Source: Perkinsus olseni (lineage: Eukaryota > Perkinsozoa > Perkinsida > Perkinsidae). Taken from it: a DNA stretch of 36,922 nucleotides. Positions 32,194-36,922 of the stretch are shown in pieces. Both the position numbers and the translations under genes were made by a program. The notes under the pieces are model-generated. The model worked only from the letters and a program-made list of their open reading frames with translations, was not told the DNA's origin and made no database searches. Positions within the stretch are counted from its first letter, which is position 1, and every line of letters begins with the position of its first letter. The stretch is taken from contig JABANP010000516.1 of NCBI GenBank assembly GCA_013115135.1, forward strand, positions 1 through 36,922, in the 5' to 3' direction.

Positions 32194-32523
32194 TCATACT
32201 GCGTGAGTCCCGTTGCTTCGGCTTCTCAAACAAAATAATTATGCCAAACCCATTTGATGCATGGTAAAGATGTGCTGTTCATGTGCTTATGAATCGTAAG
32301 TTCTACGTGTTAAGTATGACGAAGAATAATCGACCACAGCCCCTTGGTGGGCCCCTCACAAGGTTCATAAACTCTCGAACTCAACACTTCTTGCCGTCAA
32401 CAGCAACCATGTTAGTAGCATGGAGTACAACAGTCCCTCACTGGGAACTTCCGTGTGTCAACTTGCCCGGATTGCCGGGCCCTCACGCATGCGTGCTTGT
32501 AAACTGATGATGCTGCATTACAG
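32194..32523. other. Convergent intergenic region
   Basis: This lies between the stop of the plus-strand secreted protein gene and the 3' end of the minus-strand ankyrin protein gene. I see nothing coding here; the 74-codon plus frame at 32283 has no support. Confidence 0.4.
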
Positions 32524-35500
32524 CTAAAGAAAGGCCATCTCTGTTCTGATGGCGGTAAAATAGAGTAAATAGAGCTCAAGACCATAGGAATAGGTAGCAA
32601 GCGAAAAGGATAGTATAGCCATCGGCCAACTAACTGTCCCAAACACTGCTATGCTGAATTGGTCCTGGTTGCTGCACTCGCCGTTCGACTGTGCTGCGGT
32701 GTAGAGGAGCCATAGTGTAACTGTACCCATGAGTCAAGCTGCTGCTGAAGCGACCTCACAGTCATACCTATGGTCGAAGGAAATGTCCACCATAAACATG
32801 TTGCTACGCCGTTGGCATAGTGACGGGCACCGAGGGGGAGGTGCTCACTGGCCAGCAACGAGTTGAATGCAGCCGAGGCGACAATGATGACCTAAGGATG
32901 CTGGAATGGTGTGACGAGACGGGACACAGATGACGCACCAGCCACAAGGTATAAAGATAGCCCAATGGGTGTCGTAGAAATCTCCACTGTTCGACCGACA
33001 CTTGGTTGACAGCACTGGCGCAGACTGAAAACCATCCATCCAATATGGCATCGTCTTGATGACGTGCAACCATACATGAATAACGAAGACACCCGAATTA
33101 CTTTGCCAGTAGCGATCACTTCCTATGGACTTGCTCCTGGGGCAACTGTGTGGGCAACTGCCACGCTGGAAGTACCTGGGGGAGGTACTATTACACCAAA
33201 GACCACCTCTGAAGGAGTGTATGCAGACCTCTGGCCATCAAGACGGGCTTGTATCGCTGCTATGCCCACGACCAGACAAGCGCATATGTTGAACCTGGCG
33301 ATCAATGAGACGGTTCCTACTAGGACAACACTGAGGAATAGATCAGAAGGTATCAGATACATCTAAGAACTGCGGGCTATCGACTCGGCAGGACAGGCCG
33401 CTAACCCAGAAGAGGATGGTAGCCGTGTCGAGGAATGGGGCTGACGACAGGAGGGTCCGAAGGCCTTACAGCAACTCTGCCGCTGCCATAATGAAAAGAA
33501 CTTCCATCCAAACCGCGGCGTAACGCATGAAGGTGCCTGCTCGACCGAACAGCGCCACTGGGGACTCTGTGGTCATGTACCTGTAGATGACGCAAATGGT
33601 ACGACCAATCACACTGATAGACCTACACTGCAGGAAAGATGCCGAGGGTCAGCCACTGGCCATGAACAGTGAAAGTGACCTGCAAAGACTCAATACCAAT
33701 ACGGGAGCATCTGCTGTAGGTGGCCGAAGCAGCCGTAACTCACCGCTGCTACGGAGGAGACGAGGACCACTACAAGGGGCACTAGGACTGACGAATGCCT
33801 CGGGTAGTAGTAACCCTTAGAGTAGAACTTCATAAGCCAGTCTCGTGCCTGGCATCGCGACGGCCGAGAAACTTCCTGCAACTGGGCGGCTATACCTCCT
33901 CCTTGACTGCTGCCATCGATAAATGAGGAGACCCTTCCTCTTCATCGAAGGATTTCATCAGCAGCCGGACATGACCCTCAACCGACTTCTCGATGCCACG
34001 ACCGAATACTGTGATGAGGAGGGACTCTCTGGACCTACAACAGCAGTTGGACATGCACAGCAAAACTTCTCCCTACTGCGATGCCAGGCAGACGGTGACC
34101 AAGATTCTTATGATGGCAGCTGCAACCAAAGATACCGCAAGAGTCGGTCTATCGGTGATGAACCACATCTAAAACCGCAAGATATCATCATCTTCGAAGT
34201 ATTGGTCCACTGACTTACCCATAGGACAGACCCTATCAGGGCACTACACCGCAGCACCACTTCCCCATAATGGATCAGTCTCACCAACGTCCGACGTCTC
34301 TCGATGCTGGTGAGACGATCTTGTAATGCTGAGCAATCCACAAATTGAGAAGGCGAAAGTCGCTGGCCAGCGGGAGGTTGTAACGCTGAACGAAGCTAGG
34401 ATTCCTGCTTGAGCTGCACCTACTTTCTTGGGGTGTGAAGAAGTCGTCCACGTCTTCAACTGGAACATAAATTCCCGGCACCTTGACCTGACCACGAGGA
34501 CTGAATGGCTCCACTCTCCCGTCAACAACCAGTGAGCCTTTCAAGTCCATATTGGCGTCTATGGCGGACGTTGACAGCAATCAGGTCCGCATAAGCTAGA
34601 ATACCATACAGACAAAATACGACCTCTGTGGCTCAGAGTCTGACCTAGCCCTCGAGACTAACTTGCAGTGTAATACTGAACGCCTTCACCCTCACGACAG
34701 CACCCAGCGACATCGCTAGGGCCGATCCAAGAGAGGACCGTCAGCTCGCCTCAGACCTCCCCGAGACCAACTCCCGCCCAGCCTACAAACATGCTCAGCC
34801 AGCTGCTATTCTTCATGAAAGCCGCTCTCCACAAGACGTTGAAGTCCACTTTGCCGCCTGGTTCGATCTGTGGCTCCTCCGACAACACTCGGGCTTTGTG
34901 ACGAGCAGTAGGCGGGGCGCTCTCGGGCAGTAGTGCAGCGCTTGAGGAGCCGAGACTGAACCTATGGGACACTCGGTAAGGGTGCATCCACCTCCAGTAA
35001 GTTCTACTTGAGAGGGTCACCCAAGCCTAGCAGGCTCCACAGGTCGAATGGCCTTCTGTGGTCCAGGGGCCCCCACACGGCCAAGTGGTAGAGGGAGTAA
35101 CAACATAGACCCAGGCAGGTTAGGGATGCGACCACAAAGAGGACGCCCCAGGTGTAGTCCACAGCGAAGGAGTCGAAGTTCAGAAGATGCAATCGATGAA
35201 AGATGGCCAGACCTATGGTCATGGATACGAGCGCGAGTAATCTACCAGGACACCGCAGCGGAGTCTTCGCCGCGACTCACGGTTCTCTCCACTCCCGGTA
35301 TTCACTTTACTGGCTTCTTGCAGCACCCTAACTTTGAATGCGACACGCCTGATAAGCGAAGCGATGCGTCATAGAGTAGGGAGGGCAACAGCAAGATACC
35401 CATCGTGGGTCGCTGATGACCCGACTTCCGGTTCCCAGGCCATCTCTGCCAATTCTTCTGCTGCGTCGTGGTTCGGGTAAGTATCGAGGGAGATCACACT

Positions 35501-36371
35501 ACTACGTGAGAGATGCTGCAAGCAAGCCAATGAGCCCAGCACGACCGCCTTCTGCAAAGGGGACTTCCGCCACCTGAAGAGATCATCACGAATCGGCACC
35601 TTGACTGACCAGCAATCGACCCACCTCCAGCCTTCCACTGGGTTGGCACCGGCATCCAACAGTAACGGCAGAATGTCGCACCGGTGAGGTATGACCAGGA
35701 ACGCAGCCGTCTCCCCCTCGGCCGTATGACCATCAACATCGACCCCTGGATACTGCAGGAGCAATCGGACCTGCTCAGCGGTGGACTGGTGTCTTGAAGG
35801 TGGTATGTGAAGCTGCCTCTCGATGGTCGATAGAAGTTGCTCACCCAAAAAACAGGCGCAGTAGCGGTACATCTCCATCGTACTAACGACCGAGCACACT
35901 CATACCGAGGTTCCACTATCATACCCGAAAGCGAAGTGAGATCCGATCAGAAGACAGGTTCGACATAACCAAGGTATGATTTTTGGTCTCCTCACCGTAT
36001 CTCTCTGTCCATTTGCCGCAGCTTCCTGGATGGGGGTCCGACCAGTAGTAGAATCTTCAGCGTTGAGGTCCAGGAGACCGTCCCTCCCAGGAGCGTCATG
36101 CGGCAGACCTAGGCCGTCCCCTATGGCCGATAAGGTTGAGCTCCTCAACGACCATTCATGGAGGATGTCTGAGGGATTATCCATCGACAACCCCTAAAGA
36201 CAGGTGAGTTTTTTCACCTTTCACGTCAGATGCACTTCTATTCTGTCTGATGGCACTCGCAAGCTCGGCACGGAAGTCCCTCGCCGAGGTCCTGCTGCTG
36301 CCGATCTCTTCGATTTCTATCTGAAGTGCGGTAGAGGACGGTATGCGCCCAGCAAGGGTTGAGTTTCCCAT
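32524..36371 (-). CDS. Ankyrin-repeat polytopic membrane protein, many exons
   Basis: The start ATG 36371 gives MGNSTLAGR, which fits an N-myristoylation signal. Exon 1 joins in phase through a 31-nt intron (36201-36231) to GLSMDNPSDILHEW. Ankyrin repeats follow: DLNAEDSTTGRTPIQEAAAN with YDGDVPLLRLFF, then STAEQVRLLLQYPGVDVDGH with ETAAFLVIPHRCDILPLLLD plus AGANP, and SPLQKAVVLGSLACLQHLSR. Membrane helices come next: WGVLFVVASLTCLGLCCYSL, LRCSALIGSVLW, LAVSLVAAAIIRILVTVCLA, SVLVPLVVVLVSSVAA, FMRYAAVWMEVLFIMAAAEL, TATILFWVSGLSC, VVLVGTVSLIA and, in the last exon, MAILSFSLATYSYGLELYLL. Ankyrins before 6 or more helices recall TRP-type channels or ankyrin DHHC transferases, but no DHHC motif or pore is visible. 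Exon joins between about 34560 and 34790, and below 33400, are unresolved. One exon border needs removal of a base at the CCCC run 33437-33440. Confidence 0.7.
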
Positions 36372-36625
36372 TTCGGAGTTTTCTTCTTTTCACAGCGACT
36401 GTTGAGCTCTATGAGGTGGAGGGTGAGCGACAGTGGACGAGCGGAGGCACTCACGAGGACTGTGGCAGGAGCTTCTGGAAGGATGGCTGCTACGAGATGG
36501 AGGACCCCTATGATGATGAGGACAGGGAGATGGCATTGTGGAATCATATGAACAGCTCAGAGGAATATTAGCTTGAGTTCACACCGCAGGAATCTTCGGA
36601 GCACTGATCTGGCAATCTTGCGCTC
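36372..36625. other. Short intergenic or UTR stretch
   Basis: A minus frame starting near 36547 has a hydrophobic LPVLIIIGVLHLVAAIL stretch and could be an alternative 5' exon of the ankyrin gene. A plus frame here is acidic. Neither is supported well enough to call. Confidence 0.3.
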
Positions 36626-36922
36626 TTAGTACGACTTGATATTTCTCAGCGCGACTGACCAGCTCCCAACTTTGTGAGGGGCATTGCCACGTCTACACTG
36701 CAGACTGGAGTGAGGTTCAGGGTAGCTGAGGTTCCGGGCTGTCAGATCAAAGACGCTTTGCTCGATGAGTGACAGTTTCAAGTCTGAGCGCTCGCATTCG
36801 AGAAGTGACCGCTGACACGGGAACTCGCTAGGAAGCGTAACTTGAGTCACCGTCGGGTGCTCAGTCCAAGTAGGAGAATTCTGGGGAGCATTCCTTGGGT
36901 CGACCTCGGATACTGGATCGTC
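36626..36922 (-). CDS. 3' end of an unknown gene, cut by the window edge
   Basis: The frame is open from the window edge to TAA at 36626-36628, 98 codons. It contains no clear intron. Segments such as TVTQVTLPSEFPCQRSLLEC and SLIEQSVFDLTARNLSYPEP are compositionally protein-like, and the tail ends VALRNIKSY. No domain is recognised. It lies on the same strand as the ankyrin gene and about 250 nt before its start codon, so it is probably the last exon of the next upstream gene. Confidence 0.45.
   Translation of the reverse strand, partial: DDPVSEVDPRNAPQNSPTWTEHPTVTQVTLPSEFPCQRSLLECERSDLKLSLIEQSVFDLTARNLSYPEPHSSLQCRRGNAPHKVGSWSVALRNIKSY

Noticed and set aside
1..36922. CRISPR array, integron, prophage or bacterial defence system
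   Set aside because: No spaced direct repeats or integrase, and the genes are intron-split eukaryotic genes on both strands without operon structure.

Overview
The window reads as nuclear DNA of a protist, most likely a Perkinsus-type alveolate (my inference; no rRNA or species marker is present). The evidence is of three kinds. Genes are densely packed and split by many very short GT-AG introns, mostly 43-63 nt. All three stop codons are used in the standard way and base composition is near 50% GC. The NAD(P) transhydrogenase has the fused beta-then-alpha order typical of apicomplexans and some other protists.

Layout. 1-7488 is gene-poor: one intronless secreted-type protein (minus strand), three copies of a dispersed gene family (one open, two broken) with related flanking repeats, and long stretches with no recognisable gene. 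7489-12167 (minus) is a 27-exon transhydrogenase gene. 12546-12767 is a doubtful two-helix membrane ORF. 12781-16722 (minus) is a kinesin-14 gene with a C-terminal motor; one of its introns carries a tRNA-Trp(CCA) gene on the opposite strand. 17042-19718 (minus) is a pectin-lyase-fold (beta-helix) gene plus exons that may be its 3' end. 20753-21874 (plus) is a complete six-exon guanidinoacetate N-methyltransferase. 22372-24607 (minus) is a single-pass membrane protein. 24692-28190 or longer (minus) is a polytopic protein with two PqiA domains. 28682-30701 (minus) is a helical-repeat (ARM/HEAT-like) protein. 31480-32193 (plus) is a serine-rich secreted protein. 32524-36371 (minus) is an ankyrin-repeat polytopic membrane protein. 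36626 to the window end (minus) is the 3' end of another gene.

The genes do not form a pathway or operon; this is an ordinary eukaryotic housekeeping stretch beside a repeat-rich, fast-evolving flank. The points most worth a second look are the tRNA-Trp nested antisense in the kinesin intron, the one-base frame breaks at short G or C runs in otherwise well conserved genes, the eukaryotic double-PqiA protein, and the small multicopy gene family at the left end. I found no CRISPR array, integron, phage or bacterial-type operon.
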